Below, one piece after another: positions 35,901-47,727 of a stretch of 64,000 nucleotides of DNA. The position numbers were made by a program, and so were the translations under genes. Below the pieces are notes generated by a model. It did not search any database. It saw only the letters and a list, made by a program, of their open reading frames with translations, and was not told where the DNA came from. Within the stretch, counting starts at the first letter, position 1. Each line of letters opens with the position of its first letter. This DNA is from Bolinopsis microptera (lineage: Eukaryota; Ctenophora; Tentaculata; Lobata; Bolinopsidae). The DNA lies in assembly GCF_026151205.1 (NCBI RefSeq), contig NC_087082.1, forward strand, positions 20,298,494-20,362,493, given 5' to 3'.

Positions 35901-36606
35901 TTTTTGGTGATCTCGACTCATATCTAGATAAACAATCAACATGTGCAAGAACTAGACCATATGGTATGCAAAGATTAGGCCATAAACATTTTGAAAAGGA
36001 GCATACAAAACCCATTTTTAATAGACTAAAAATTCTTACAGTTCAAAACTTGTTCAAGTACCATTGCATTTCAGAATTCTCTAAGATTATCAAGTACCAC
36101 TGCCCATACTCCCTTTATGAGGCCATCAACATTTCAAACCGTACAACGAGTTTAACGGTTATTCTTCTTAATAAATCAAATACTTTTTTGTTCACTGCAG
36201 CCAAGCTTTGGAACACTGTTCATAAAAAAATTCTAACCTCAAGCAATTGCCTAGAAACTTCCATTAACTTGATAAAATTGAGAACCAAGGCACTATTATT
36301 ACAAGTACAGGCTGCTGATTTAAAAGATACTTGGAATCCAAACAATTTTAAATTGCAGTAATCTATTCTTATCGCAGCAGCACACACTTAACACACTTAA
36401 TATTACTATCATGATTGTATTGTAGACTGAAAAGCTCTCAGATCAATTTTGGGCGTTTTTAACCACTTGTTGTAATGTTTTTAATTATTTAATATCTTAA
36501 CTTAACTAAATTTTTATTCAGATCGAATTAACAAATAATATTTGATAATTTATTTGATAGTTTAGTCTGATATTGATATTGACTATATTGATATTGTTAT
36601 TATTGA
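31936..36606 (+). mobile_element. Two-ORF CR1/L2-group-like LINE, largely intact
   Basis: The element includes ORF1 (AlkB-like plus SGNH esterase) and ORF2 (PHD finger, endonuclease, reverse transcriptase), overlapping by 7 bp, and a 3' UTR ending near TTGATATTG-rich sequence at about 36606. The 5' end is marked by the inverted-repeat complex, so ORF1 is probably 5'-truncated. The long ORF2 without any stop suggests a recent insertion. Confidence 0.85.
32957..36361 (+). CDS. LINE ORF2: PHD finger, endonuclease, reverse transcriptase
   Basis: 1134 residues, uninterrupted. ATG overlaps the ORF1 stop (ATGGTAG). Residues 7-55 form a C4HC3 PHD-type finger (C7-C10, C26-C29, H34-C37, C52-C55). The APE-like endonuclease follows, with LFLNIDGN, GLAETNTN, GVIYRPPNAS, GDFNINML (residues 268-275) and ISHHHPIF; the last motif has His where the catalytic Asp of SDH usually stands. 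The reverse transcriptase has ENYRPVSILPLFGKIFEK, SQFGFRKGHSTTHAL, IFIDLSKAFDTLDH, GVPQGSILGPLLFLL and the catalytic YADD at residues 810-813. Function: nicks target DNA and copies the element RNA there. It is the only LINE in the window whose ORF2 is complete. Confidence 0.93.
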   Translation: MVVKLMCEICCCCDRPVRAGHPFLICQMCDKIMHKKCKTDDNITKFRDATYCKICTDANDIVRYNPFYQAPHFANNGLIDDEPVNYIESIYNSSKILENCKTFSITELNATVLPKNSAKYLSKLFLNIDGNASNFDNFAVELSCIDHKFSVIGLAETNTNPENGTLYQLNEYSSCYQSRYFCQKKNQFKSKGSGVCLYLHNSFNFNKIPGLSLCNEHIESLFVSITSLQDPTVVGVIYRPPNASLELFNEAYECILSKLNGKKVYILGDFNINMLKDPSPSEDKFQEIIFNNGFIPTISVPTHQMPGCSRTCIDNIHTNVVDQTLISGVISDKISHHHPIFTLIELSPDSVPTPDSSDKITIHYDYSNANLEKLCLEIENDVDRFHHSCNTFDSFMQLFQEKIDLSCKLLTPRTTKRNSITNPWITQGLINSIDKKARLYFEWKKTCTLKLPDGDPNKHIYYKEFDKFLKRSINMAKAMCYTQKFEKYSMNSKKTWEVINELRGKNLSRCKDDFVIDGQRVTCRRIIANKFCEYFTSLASNLNKNVLSNNSISLEPVESFAQFMSNSVSDSIYLEETNEDEIVEVIRDFQNGKASDIPIIVVKKSAKLIAGTLARLYNTCIQSGTFPSIFKTGKVIPIYKKDNKECIENYRPVSILPLFGKIFEKIIYKRLYNFFTSKGVLTDSQFGFRKGHSTTHALHKSIDSVTKSLASNKHVLGIFIDLSKAFDTLDHNILLSKLNSYGIRGSALTLLKSYLTNRKQYVMYNDVPSVTMDVKFGVPQGSILGPLLFLLYMNDIVNCFSDSEVKFVLYADDTNIFISGPSREATYKKANLVLKHVSIYMKCNLLHINMSKCCYIHFKPASEYDDTCARTRPFANLLDESRSIFIDGKVITKVKDTKFLGVVIDSKLNWTAHMHYIRKKLRSMTGAICRIRHSIPAELYLKIYNALFESHLSYGISVWGVVIKERSNDSLFITQKHCIRILFGDLDSYLDKQSTCARTRPYGMQRLGHKHFEKEHTKPIFNRLKILTVQNLFKYHCISEFSKIIKYHCPYSLYEAINISNRTTSLTVILLNKSNTFLFTAAKLWNTVHKKILTSSNCLETSINLIKLRTKALLLQVQAADLKDTWNPNNFKLQ

Positions 36607-36970
36607 ATGAAGTTAACTCCAGACGTACATAATATTACTTCTTTTAACAAAGGGACTTGGAGTATAAACGACCAAGTTAGCATACATTTTCAACCAACCA
36701 AGAATTCTGGAGGCAAAGGTGGGTGCGTAAACTTTATGGTCTGTACTCTCCGATCCTGTATCACCCAGGATTCTTTTCGACGTTTTTGGTAAAAGGTATA
36801 TACCTTCTAGTCAATCTCTTGCTACTCCAAGTCCCCCAAGATTTCTAAACTAAAGTTCGTCCTAGTTATATTATATTATATAAAATATATTTTTTGTTTG
36901 CTGTAACTGATACTAAATAAAATTGTTGTTTTCCTGAAATTGTTGTTTTCCTAAATTTGACTCGATTCAA

Positions 36971-39900
36971 TTACTAGAGTAGCAGAGAGGAGTTGAGTGT
37001 GCACTTCGATGTCCACAATTTCTGACCACACAGGGTCCTTCATTAGGTCGTTCTAAACCAAAATCATCTAGGTACCCAATTTGTGTCGCTAGTCCTAGTG
37101 CTACAGGGCATATTTTCTAAAATTGCCCTCAGTCGCGAATGGGGATTTTTGTATTGTGGCCCCTGAAGGTCGTCGAGGCTTTATTTTTAGCTTAAAATGA
37201 CCGCAATGGGCATGTTTATATACAACTTATGAATCAATATATGGTCTAAAATTGTTTGTTTCCGAGATATCTGCAAAAAACTAATTTTGAGCTCAGGCTT
37301 AGGCACAAATTTCAATAATTTGTATCTCAGCTTCTGAAGGTCTTAGAGACTCAAAGTTTAGCTTAGAATGACCGCAATGCACATGTTTATATTGACACTA
37401 TAAAGGTCATAAAGGCCCAAAATGCTTACTTTTGGGAAAAATCCTGAAAAACTGATTTTTACTGGGGCGAGTGAAAAAAATCTACTCTAGAAGCTAATTG
37501 AAATCGAGTATGCAGTTTGGTATCTACAACTTTTCTAGAAACCAGGTCCTTTGTAAGGTCATTCTGGATCAGAATTGATAAGGTACACAATTTCTATCAG
37601 TAGTTCCAACCCTAGGGGGGAAATTTATAAATTACCCTCAGGCGCAAATATATGACTTTTGTATCTCGGCTTCTGAACGTTGTAGGGGCCTCTCTTTTAG
37701 CTCACACTAACTGCAAAGGCCACATTTACATACAAGCTATAAAGCAACAGAGGGTTTATAGTGCTAAGTTTTGGAGATATTCATTAAAAACTGTTTTAAC
37801 TTTCGTGCATCCTGAAATAGTAACATCAAACATGTACTTAATTTTGGTATCCCGGGCTAAAAAAGTCTTACAGACACTTTACTTGCAGCACAGCATACTG
37901 TTCAGCATGAACACATTCAGATAATATTTATGAAGCAACACAATTCAGTTTCAGATGCTCCTTCCAGCTATCTTTTATTATCCCCAAATTTATACATCTG
38001 ACCATCTCTCTTGTTGCTTCCATCTCGTTAAAGCTAAGGCTCGACCGGGACCGCTTTTTTGGCCGAGACTGGGACTGGGAAATAGTGCCGGGACCGGGAT
38101 TAAGACCGGGACCGGGATTAGGGATCGGGATTAAGCCGGGATCCCGGTCTTAGCATAAGTTGGGCTCTCTCCACTCTCCACTGTCTCCAGTACTGTTTGG
38201 CTATTATAGCTAATCAACTCCAATCCAACCTCATGTAGTAGAATCTACTTCTAGTTTCCTTCAATTCTGCTACTTCCACTCTAGCTCTTTGTAGCAATCT
38301 CTGAATGCTACTTCCTGCTCTATCTAGCGTCCACCAACACCCACTAATTGTTGTTGAGCTACCACTAGCACCTGCAAATTCTAGCCCTATCCAGCACACT
38401 CACCCTACCTTATGCTATATCCAGCTATCCAGATAGCACAAGCACCCTCAAATTCTAGCTGGAGCCTGGAGGTAACCTTAATTAGATAAAAACAGATAGA
38501 ATTTGAGAGTGCTCAACCAACTGAATAAGGATGGATGTAGCCCGAAGTAGCTAGAAGAAGCTAAAATTTGTGGGTACCGTTTGCTAGTGTTAGCTGGATA
38601 GAGCAGAAAGTAGTCTGAGGTTGCTGGAATTAGTGCTAGAGTTTGCAGGTGCTGGTGATAGCTGAACAGAGTAGGAGTAAGTCTGAGGTTGCTGGATAGG
38701 GCTAGAATTTGCATTCAGAATTTGCTAGAAATAGCAGGTTTCCTCTTCCTCAATGAGCTGGAAATAGTGAATGCAGCTGAGTCAGCCGGAAAGAGCCAGA
38801 ATAAATTGTTGCTGGTGGTGCTATAAAAGTAAAAAGGCAAGAGGTAGCTTAAGTTAAGTTTGCTAGAAAGAGCAGAAGTTGGAGGGGCCAGGCGTCCTTG
38901 CAGTAGTAGCTAAATAGATGTAGCCGAAGTAGGTGAAAAGAGTTGGAATTGGTGGTTTCTGTCCAATATCCTTACATGAAGGCTACACATGCTCGACAAG
39001 GAAGCCGACCCTACTTATTTGTCAGGCTGACCCACCTGATAACCATAATACAAGATCAACCAAAATTTTTAACATGATTACTCCAAAAATTAGAATGGAT
39101 GACTTTACCATGAGTGTGATGTGTTTGCGGGGAAAGCTTAAACGTGCACTATTAAATAATCAACACAGCCACGCCCCGCTTGATTGGACAATCAAAGATT
39201 TTGACTGCAACAATATTGTCTTCGAAAGATCACTACTTGCTGGTCACACACATGTCAGCGAAATTCCCCTAGTCTAGTGTTTTCCAAGTCTTGTTCTGTG
39301 AGAAAAGTATGTGTGAGAAAGTCTTTAATAAAATAAAATGAATGTATATTTTTGAATTTTTAACATTTAATTTGATAATGCAGTATAAAGAAATTTTTAA
39401 TTAGCACTGTATAGTTTAAGATATTTATATTAGCTTATTATAACCATTGATACAACGAACATAATTTTTCAACAGCTCTCCAATATCCATCTTAAAGTTG
39501 CATCTTATATCCTCAAACTACACAATTTAAACTTAGGCATATATATAGTGTAGACTTTCTGTCACAACAAGACTGTAACCCATAGTAACAAACACAAACA
39601 GAACCCCTAACGTCTGCTAACAATTTTCTTCTTATCCTCATATGAGCCCTGTCTCTAAAAACTCAACTGAACTAGCGTTTTGGTGTGTGCAAAAGCTTTC
39701 AGGCACGCACATTCCCTGCCCCGTTAGTTGCCTGTCCCTTCAAAATCAAACTAACAGTCAAGGACAAAAAGTCATACACCAAATGAGCATTATATTTTTA
39801 TAAATTGTTTTACATCTCTTTACTCTGTAAAATGTGCTAAAAATTAAATTTCTTGTTTCATTGAAAAATTTCTTGTTTCATTGACTGATGGAACCTGTAT

Positions 39901-41210
39901 AGAGCAGGAGGTAGCATTCAGAGGTTGCTAGAAAGAGCTACAATTATTATAGTACGTGTTGGTGGTAGCTGGGTAGAATAGGCGTGGCATAGAGGTAGCA
40001 GAATTAAAGATAGCTAAAAGTAGATTCTACTTCATGAGATGGGATTGAAGTTGATTAGCCATAATAGTCAAACAGTACTGGAGAGAGCCCAACTTGTGGT
40101 AGCTATAACGAGATAATTAGATGTTCATGTATAAATTTGGGGATTGAGGTAGTTCGAAGTAACCAGAGAGATGGTTAGACGTATACATTTGGGGATAATA
40201 TAAGATAGCTGGATATGGAAGGAGCTTCTGAAACTGAATTGTGTTGCTTCATAAATATTATCTGAATGTGTTCATGCTGAACAGTATGCTGTGCTGCAAG
40301 TAAAGTGTCTGTAAGACTTTTTTAGCCCGGGATACCAAAATTAAGTACATGTTTGATGTTACTATTTCAGGATGCACGAAAGTTAAAACAGTTTTTAATG
40401 AATATCTCCAAAACTTAGCACTATAAACCCTTTGTTGCTTTATAGCTTGTATGTAAATGTGGCCTTTGCAGTTAGTGTGAGCTAAAAGAGAGGCCCCTAC
40501 AACGTTCAGAAGCCGAGATACAAAAGTCATATATTTGCGCCTGAGGGTAAATTATAAATTTCCCCCCTAGGGTTGGAACTACTGATACAAATTGTGTACC
40601 TTATCAATTCTGATCCAGAATGACCTTACAAAGGACCTGGTTTCTAGAAAAGTTGTAGACACCAAACTGCATACTCGATTTCAATTAGCTTCTAGAGTAG
40701 ATTTTTTTCACTCGCCCCAGTAAAAATCAGTTTTTCAGGATTTTTCCCAAAAGTAAGCATTTTGGGCCTTTATGACCTTTATAGTGTCAATATAAACATG
40801 TGCATTGCGGTCATTCTAAGCTAAACTTTGAGTCTCTAAGACCTTCAGAAGCTGAGATACAAATTATTGAAATTTGTGCCTAAGCCTGAGCTCAAAATTA
40901 GTTTTTTGCAGATATCTCGGAAACAAACAATTTTAGACCATATATTGATTCATAAGTTGTATATAAACATGCCCATTGCGGTCATTTTAAGCTAAAAATA
41001 AAGCCTCGACGACCTTCAGGGGCCACAATACAAAAATCCCCATTCGCGACTGAGGGCAATTTAGAAAATATGCCCTATAGCACTAGGACTAGCGACACAA
41101 ATTGGGTACCTAGATGATTTTGGTTTAGAACGACCTAATGAAGGACCCTGTGTGGTCAGAAATTGTGGACATCGAAGTGCACACTCAACTCCTCTCTGCT
41201 ACTAGAGTAA
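36971..41210. mobile_element. Large foldback element, about 4.2 kb
   Basis: Arms of about 1.3 kb are inverted copies: the left runs from 36971 (TTACTAGAGTAGCAGAGAGG) to about 38290, the right from about 39990 to 41210. The arms are almost identical over the outer 1 kb and then fade gradually. The same 90-residue frame is present in both (37652-37924 plus, 40258-40530 minus), but it looks like a chance frame. The central 1.7 kb holds GGGATTAAGACCGGGACC-type short repeats, TAGCTGGA-type motifs and one 114-residue ORF (38933-39277) that I do not recognise. No target duplication could be fixed. Probably a non-autonomous DNA transposon of foldback type. Confidence 0.85.
38933..39277 (+). CDS. Unrecognised ORF inside the foldback element
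   Basis: 114 codons, starting MKRVGIGGFCPISLHEGYTC and containing HNTRSTKIFNMITPKIRMDD. The NTRS segment is faintly like LINE C-terminal tails, but no domain can be claimed. No introns or promoter are visible. It may be non-coding. Confidence 0.2.
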   Translation: MKRVGIGGFCPISLHEGYTCSTRKPTLLICQADPPDNHNTRSTKIFNMITPKIRMDDFTMSVMCLRGKLKRALLNNQHSHAPLDWTIKDFDCNNIVFERSLLAGHTHVSEIPLV

Positions 41211-42363
41211 ATGATCATTCGAAAAAATATAATAATTATAATGAATCCATGCAGTTACACGATAAATTATGACTCCGTATAATTATGGGCAAACATGCAC
41301 ACTTGTCAGTGAAAATGTTCTCATCGTTAAAATTACCAAGTACAAACCTATCTGTATGACTGCACATAATTAATTTTTTTTAAACGATCTTAAAACAATA
41401 GCAATAAATATTTGGGTTAAAATTCTGGACCATTGTTAGCCCCAAGCGTTTTGGTCCCTCATTCCTTCCACTCAGCATTGCCTATACTACTGTAAAGTAG
41501 AAATTTTTCTAAGACAATAGAGAAACTGACCTCGTCTCACTAAATTCCCCTAAATTCAACCACTTGCCATAATAAAAATACTAACAACCAAATAAAGTTT
41601 TTAAAATAAAAAGAATATTTCCTCAAGTTTACTTCTAGTTAACTAATTCGTGGTTTAAGCTCTTATTTTATTTATGATTAAAGGAATGTAAAATAAAACT
41701 TATTGTTTTATTGAAAACTTGTTGTTTCATTGAACAGAACAAATTCCTCGTAAGCCCAGCGCAGAAGTGGCTAAGCTTTATATTCGCTGACTCGGATGCA
41801 GATGGTTCCACCTTTGGTGAGAGTTTGGAGCTAAGACCATTTACAAGTACTAAAGTTTGAACACTGAGGGACCCTCAGTGAGAGTCACAGTTGCTGATCA
41901 CTCCTGCTTCAAAGGCTGTAAAGGATATGTCATAGCCATTGGTGTCAGATGTCAGTGTTCCGACTTGAGTACCGAGGAAAGAACTTTCTGTTGTTTACAC
42001 CAATGTCTACCTGCTACTAGCATCCAACCCTCACCTGCATTTTTTCTCGGGTTCAGCTGGAGATGTTTATCCACAAGGCGAATAATTTCTTCCTTAAGTA
42101 GCTGACAAGACCGTTTTGGACACTAGTCAGAAGGTATATTTTGCTTCGGTTCAATTGACAAGTTGTCCATGTTAGAAACTGACAAAAAATATAAAATGTG
42201 CAAATGAACCTTCATCTGAAAAAATGAACATTTTTATAACAAGCCCATATGTTTGTACACTGACTTTTGGCTCCTGTAGATATTTAGATCTATTTTTCAT
42301 CTATCCGGATTGGATAAAAAATGACTGAGCCATGAGCCAAAAACCAGATGCCCACACACCAAC
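41211..42363. other. Intergenic, no gene seen
   Basis: AT-rich, without a supportable exon. A small cysteine-containing ORF near 41857-42105 has no recognisable domain. Confidence 0.5.
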
Positions 42364-42638
42364 CAGTGGCGTAACGAAAGGCCCTGCTGACCCCGCTGTG
42401 CAGGGGGGCGCCGTCTTAGGGGGTCGCCAAATCGTTGTTTGAATATGGGACAATTTCGAAAACTTAACTAAAGTACTAGCAAAACTGCGCGTTTTGCTCT
42501 AGATACACACTTTTTTAGAGATTTTACCGGCGTATTCTTTAAAATCACCTAATTTGTTCAATTTTAGGGAGGGGCACCAAAAGGGGAGGGGGCGCTTTTT
42601 TCGGCAGGGGGGCACCAACAGGCAACGTTACGCCACTG
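42364..42638. mobile_element. hAT-type MITE, copy 2
   Basis: 275 bp with ends CAGTGGCGTAACG and CGTTACGCCACTG, flanked by the exact 8-bp duplication ACACCAAC at 42356-42363 and 42639-42646, as hAT elements make. The interior matches the copy at 3624-3873 plus a 30-40 bp extra segment, with alternating G-rich blocks. Confidence 0.9.
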
Positions 42639-43105
42639 ACACCAACCCCAGCCCATATATATTGATAAAATATTCAAGTTAACGAGGCAAACCATATTGC
42701 TGCATAAAAACAGGTATTAGAACACTCCAGTTTGATTCAGTTCCCCAGGCAACATCAAATTTATACTCAAATGATTCGTTTTATAATAGTGTAGTACGTA
42801 TAAAAACACTATAACATTATGTATGATGTTTTATGTAACTGTGTAAGGTATTCGTTCAAATCTGATATATTTTACTCCAACACCAATATCAAAAAATCTA
42901 TTAGATTCGCATAATAAATCATTTCATTGTATGTGATTAATTTATTTATGAATATTTGATTAAATCTTATCAATTGAAAAATTACAATATAATTTTATTG
43001 CATCTTATTAATATTTAATTGGTTATTACTAATGTCATTTGATAATATCAATTTGCAGACTGAAAATGAATCGAGTTTATTCTGTTTAGAGAGCACTATG
43101 CTATT

Positions 43106-44081
43106 ATGTCAAAAGAGCGACAGTATGAAGGTGTTAAGACTCTAAAGTGTATCGGTCGTTATGCTCTGTGCAACAAAACCCTTGGTAAAGGGAACTTTGC
43201 CAGGGTTGAGCTGGCTGCTCACACCCTCATCAGTAACAAGGTAATCATTTAATTACTAAATTATTTTACTTGGTTCTTACTTTTGAGCTTTACCATTTAT
43301 TTCAATGTTCCTGTATGCATACAATGTACACCTATTTAGAACTGGCACGATCTTGTACAAGAGTCGATGTTCTCCATTTTTTCAAAAAGCTCCACCCCTG
43401 CTTTGCTCCACAACTTCTTAAAATAAATCACTGGTAAATGGTAATGGCCCTGACGTGGTATTATATTCGCCCATTAACTAGAGTTAGAGGAATGTGATAT
43501 TAACTTAATCATAAAATTTTACTTTTAAATTTACTTACTTACTTTACTAAACTCTTAAGCTTTATTTGAAACACTGTCAGTCGTGTTGGAAATGAAACCC
43601 TACAGTCTTAATGGGCGTTGCTAATTTTCCCCTGAACATTGCAGGAAACTATGGTAATGTTCAATAATTATTAAATAAAATTTAAAATTGGCTCCACACT
43701 CACTGCATTGTAGGGAGTTGTTCTAATAAAAACAGCACCAACTCTTAACATGATGATAGTAACTCAGTATTCAATATTCGTTGACCAGAGTTATTATATC
43801 AGTTGGGTCCTGGGAATACAGTGGTAAATTTTGTCCGTTAACACATTCTTTGGCCCTTTGAGTTTTGAGGCAGTTAATTTAACCGGCAAGTGATTCAATA
43901 CTTGTTGCTGCAAATTTTATTTACTGACATGTTCTCATCCTTCTCGCTATAGGTTGCAGTAAAGATAATCGACATGAACAACATAAAAGATGACTACGTG
44001 CGGCGGAACTTGTTCCGGGAAGCAAGGCTCCTCCGCAGACTTTCTCATCCTAACATTATCAAACTATTTGAGACCATCAAG
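43106..44081 (+). CDS. AMPK-related Ser/Thr kinase (HUNK/NIM1/SIK-like), 5' exons
   Basis: Two coding exons, 43106-43240 and 43953-44081, both phase 0, with donors GTAATC and GTACGT. Exon 1 starts MSKERQYEGVKTLKCIGRYA and carries the glycine-rich loop LGKGNFARV. Exon 2 has VAVKIID with the ATP-anchoring lysine, DDYVRRNLFREARLLRRLSH with the helix-C glutamate, and HPNIIKLFETIK. This is the start of a CAMK/AMPK-like kinase N-lobe. The pattern before helix C (charged stretch, then NLxREAxxLRRLxHPNI) is nearest to HUNK, NIM1 or SIK among those I know. The HRD and DFG exons were not found before the window ends, so the next intron, containing the purine array, must be long or the gene is cut. An upstream out-of-frame ATG at 43098 lies just before the chosen start. 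Confidence 0.82.
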
Positions 44082-44488
44082 GTACGTGTTGTACGTGTCT
44101 AAGAAGTAGGTATGTGTCGATATATTTATTATATATATGGTTTATTTAAATACAGATATCAAGAGAGGTCTCATTAAAATACCTTTCAAATATTCATCAT
44201 AATTTTATCTGATTTGTACATATTATGTGCGGTAGCATGTGACGAATATATTTTAAAACGTTAACACTATTTTAACAGTATTAGCTGTATATCTTAAAAT
44301 CTTATTAAAAGCTGCGCCTAAGCACTGTATATAACATTGTATATTATATATGATATTTATGGGTGTGCGTGTGTGTGTGCGTGTGTGTTTGTGCCAACTG
44401 AGCGAGAAAGCAATTAATCTGAATATAGTGTTATACCTTATGTATGTTGTGTAGCTTGATTAAGATCTCCCCAGGGGTCTTGTAATCA

Positions 44489-44919
44489 AGCAGATATAGA
44501 GAGAGGGAGAGAGGGAGAGAGGGAGAGAGGGAGAGAGGGAGAGAGGGAGAGAGGGAGAGAGGGAGAGAGGGAGAGAGGGAGAGAGGGAGAGAGGGAGAGA
44601 GGGAGAGAGGGAGAGAGGGAGAGAGGGAGAGAGGGAGAGAGGGAGAGAGGGAGAGAGGGAGAGAGGGAGAGAGGGAGAGAGGGAGAGAGGGAGAGAGGGA
44701 GAGAGGGAGAGAGGGAGAGAGGGAGAGAGGGAGAGAGGGAGAGAGGGAGAGAGGGAGAGAGGGAGAGAGGGAGAGAGGGAGAGAGGGAGAGAGGGAGAGA
44801 GGGAGAGAGGGAGAGAGGGAGAGAGGGAGAGAGGGAGAGAGGGAGAGAGGGAGAGAGGGAGAGAGGGAGAGAGGGAGAGAGGGAGAGAGGGAGAGAGGGA
44901 GAGAGGGAGAGAGGGAGAT
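44489..44919. repeat. (GAGAGGGA)n purine array, about 430 bp
   Basis: An 8-bp unit, GAGAGGGA, is repeated more than 50 times with no visible interruption. One strand is pure purine. It lies about 400 bp into the intron after kinase exon 2. Confidence 0.97.
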
Positions 44920-46160
44920 TATATTATATTATAACGAATGTCTTACTTATTGCTTACCAATCAATACCTTTGCTACATGAGTGGTGTAATGTCCCGGTTA
45001 CTTTTGCGGTTTGCTTGCTTAGTACACTTGGAGAGTTAAGCAACTGTTCGTTAGAAGGGAAATAATTGAAACCTCGTTTCATGCAAGAAAATGTAAAAAG
45101 TTGCCTTTTTAAATGGATTGGTCTAGTCAGCCAGAATTGAACTCTTGTAACTTTAAAGACAGTAATCATACCTAATACGGTATTCACCATGATAACTACT
45201 CCATTCTTTATGTTAAATTGTTGGAACAATGGCAGATTCTCAACCCCATATAAGAACTTGATGATGACACTATGATATCGTACAAGTTACTTGATGATAG
45301 AAGTCTGTTCTTCTTAAATAACGTGCTCGTAAATGTTCTTACAGTTTTGCGCGTTTAACAATGTTCAAGTTCTCACGCTGTCCTCATTATGCCGAATGAA
45401 GTTAAATTAACACGTTGTTAATACATTATAAAATGCAATATATTTATTACCGTTGGTATGAAAAATTAGTATCTTCTGAACACTACCAGGTTAAGTAAAT
45501 GAATTGTAATATCCAGTGCAGTATTCCAGCGCTAGAACCTCCTTCTCATACATTACTTCCGTACACACTGTTTGGGGTGAAACCGTTCAACTTCATTAAG
45601 CGTTTTAAGCGTTTTAAACGTGTTCAAATGTTGAAGTGGAAGGTTAGCCCATAGTAAGGCTTCAAAAATGAGAGGTGTGAGTATTTACAGTGCACTGTCT
45701 AGATGGTGTCTCCACAAGCCTCCACACCTAATATGTGCCTCTGCTCCACGACAGCGCGGAATCGTAATCCAAGACGCAGGTTAAGCAGCCATAATACCGG
45801 CCCTAATACTGACTCCTGATGGGGGTATTATGGTAATTATACCGACTATAATATTCCCAATTTCACTAGTCCATCTCTACTGGTTACTGGTTACAGTTGC
45901 TAAGAGACGGGGACTACTGACAGTATCTACATTGTGACAGTGTCTAGTGGGCGTTGGATTGACGGATCTGTTAAACACTCAGTTGTATTCAACACAATGT
46001 GTTGTGCAGTGAGCAAGTGTGTGCCACTAGCAGTGAGCAAGTGTGTGCCACAAGCGAGTATGTCTTAAACCACTATCACACCTCCACCATCAAACTATCC
46101 CACTTCAGCTCCAACAACAGCCACGTTCACTTTTTTAGATGGATCCTAGAGCTTATTTTA
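44920..46160. other. Kinase intron/intergenic, no exon seen
   Basis: No exon of the kinase could be recognised. The minus-strand frame 45229-44954 has no domain. Confidence 0.45.
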
Positions 46161-46301
46161 CTGGTTACTGGTTACTGGTTACTGGTTACTGGTTACTGGT
46201 TACTGGTTACTGGTTACTGGTTACTGGTTACTGGTTACTGGTTACTGGTTACTGGTTACTGGTTACTGGTTACTGGTTACTGGTTACTGGTTACTGGTTA
46301 C
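46161..46301. repeat. (CTGGTTA)n repeat, 20 units
   Basis: Perfect 7-bp units in direct tandem. Because 7 is not a multiple of 3, every forward frame is open and reads as a repeated LLVTGYW heptad; no reason to think it is coding. Confidence 0.97.
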
Positions 46302-47727
46302 TTGTGATCACACAATGTTAATGATTGAAATGTAACTAATTATAATACTCCTGATGGAAGTCCCACCATGTAATGGCCTTGTTACAACACATTACTAATT
46401 TCTTAGGACACACATTATACACCACATGGCAGTGATAAAGGTTACATGTGGCAATCAATGATAATACAAAATTATCATATTTTACATATGTAATGTATGT
46501 ACCCACAAACGGTACAATAGTCTCATAACAAACACTGTTATCGGAGAGATTTGTTTAACATGGCATGGCCCGTATTATTATTATAGTTTCTACTAATTGT
46601 TAATAACTTGTTAGGATACTCTCCTCAAGAAACAGGCCCTCTTTCAGAAGCCTCGGCTAGGTAGTCACGTGGCAGGGTACAGCACTGACAGGGTCACCCA
46701 ATATGAATAGCTGTTAACAACTGAACTGTTTAAAATGGCTTGTACGTCTTCGCGTTGCAGATAATATCTGGCACGTACGCTGGTTTATAGGGCGGGTTTA
46801 AAGATCTCCATTCTGGTGGAGAGGTGAACCGTATTTTCTGACACGTGACCAGCACACGTGACCAGTATTTACCAATAAAACTCCTCGAATAACCGTCACT
46901 TCTCAAAACAGAATTCACCTCCAGCTCTCCACTAATATTCAGTTATAATATTATATATGTAGGGACAGAAGTTATTATATTATATGAGTATTATTGAGAC
47001 AGAAGTTTCGAGTAATAATGGCAGCGTCTGATAGTGATGCTTTAATTATGGCACAATGTTCGACATCAAACAAGTACTCAAATTATTAGCTATTATAATA
47101 TAGTAATTATTAGAAGTAATTATAAGTTATATAAGAGTGTTGAAAGTATTATTTAAGTGTATTCAGTAATCAGTACTTTACTAATACTTACGACACTTTA
47201 ATCGCCACACTGCTGTGATGGAGGGAGTTTTGTTAATTTAAGATTATCATCTGTATTTTTTTCTGAGAGACGTTCATTTATGTTCAATTAATTATGATTT
47301 GAATAATCCTAAAAAAACTTACATAAACTTATTATCATGTAATGCTCACAACAACATGTCAATATCTAAATTATTGTGAGCCTTGTTAAACAACAAACTT
47401 GCTGGCTGCGAGCCAACACAGGTAGTTGACAGTAACACAGTCTATTGTTGAACTAAAAATGTAAACATTGAAAATACACCATTTCCTGGTATTTGGCAGA
47501 CGATCCCCGCCAGCTATACACTATACACACATATAATAGCATCTAGATCTTATTCACTCTAATTTTAGACCGGTCTTATGTTTACTGTATCTGCAGACGG
47601 TCCTGCTTTTATTTAAACCAACTATTTACCAATTATATATTTAACAATTAATGCAGTTAACTGCTCGATTAGTGGAAATAACACAGTGAATATACCAAGA
47701 TGTGACTTCTGGTCGCCAGTCGACTGT
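46302..47727. other. Intergenic/intronic, no gene seen
   Basis: AT-rich, with no supportable exon. Confidence 0.45.

Noticed and set aside
37652..37924. A conserved 90-residue protein found twice
   Set aside because: Its two copies are the same DNA in the inverted arms of the foldback element, so identity says nothing about coding.
36971..41210. Maverick/Polinton element, suggested by long inverted ends
   Set aside because: No polymerase, integrase or capsid gene in the central 1.7 kb.
44954..45229. Minus-strand 91-residue frame near the purine array
   Set aside because: No domain, signal peptide or splice context; likely chance.
46139..46321. Repeated LLVTGYW protein
   Set aside because: Product of a 7-bp repeat open in every frame; no start context or conserved flanks.
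46618..46660. Third exon of the kinase gene
   Set aside because: Plausible AG/GT borders, but the encoded peptide has no kinase motif.
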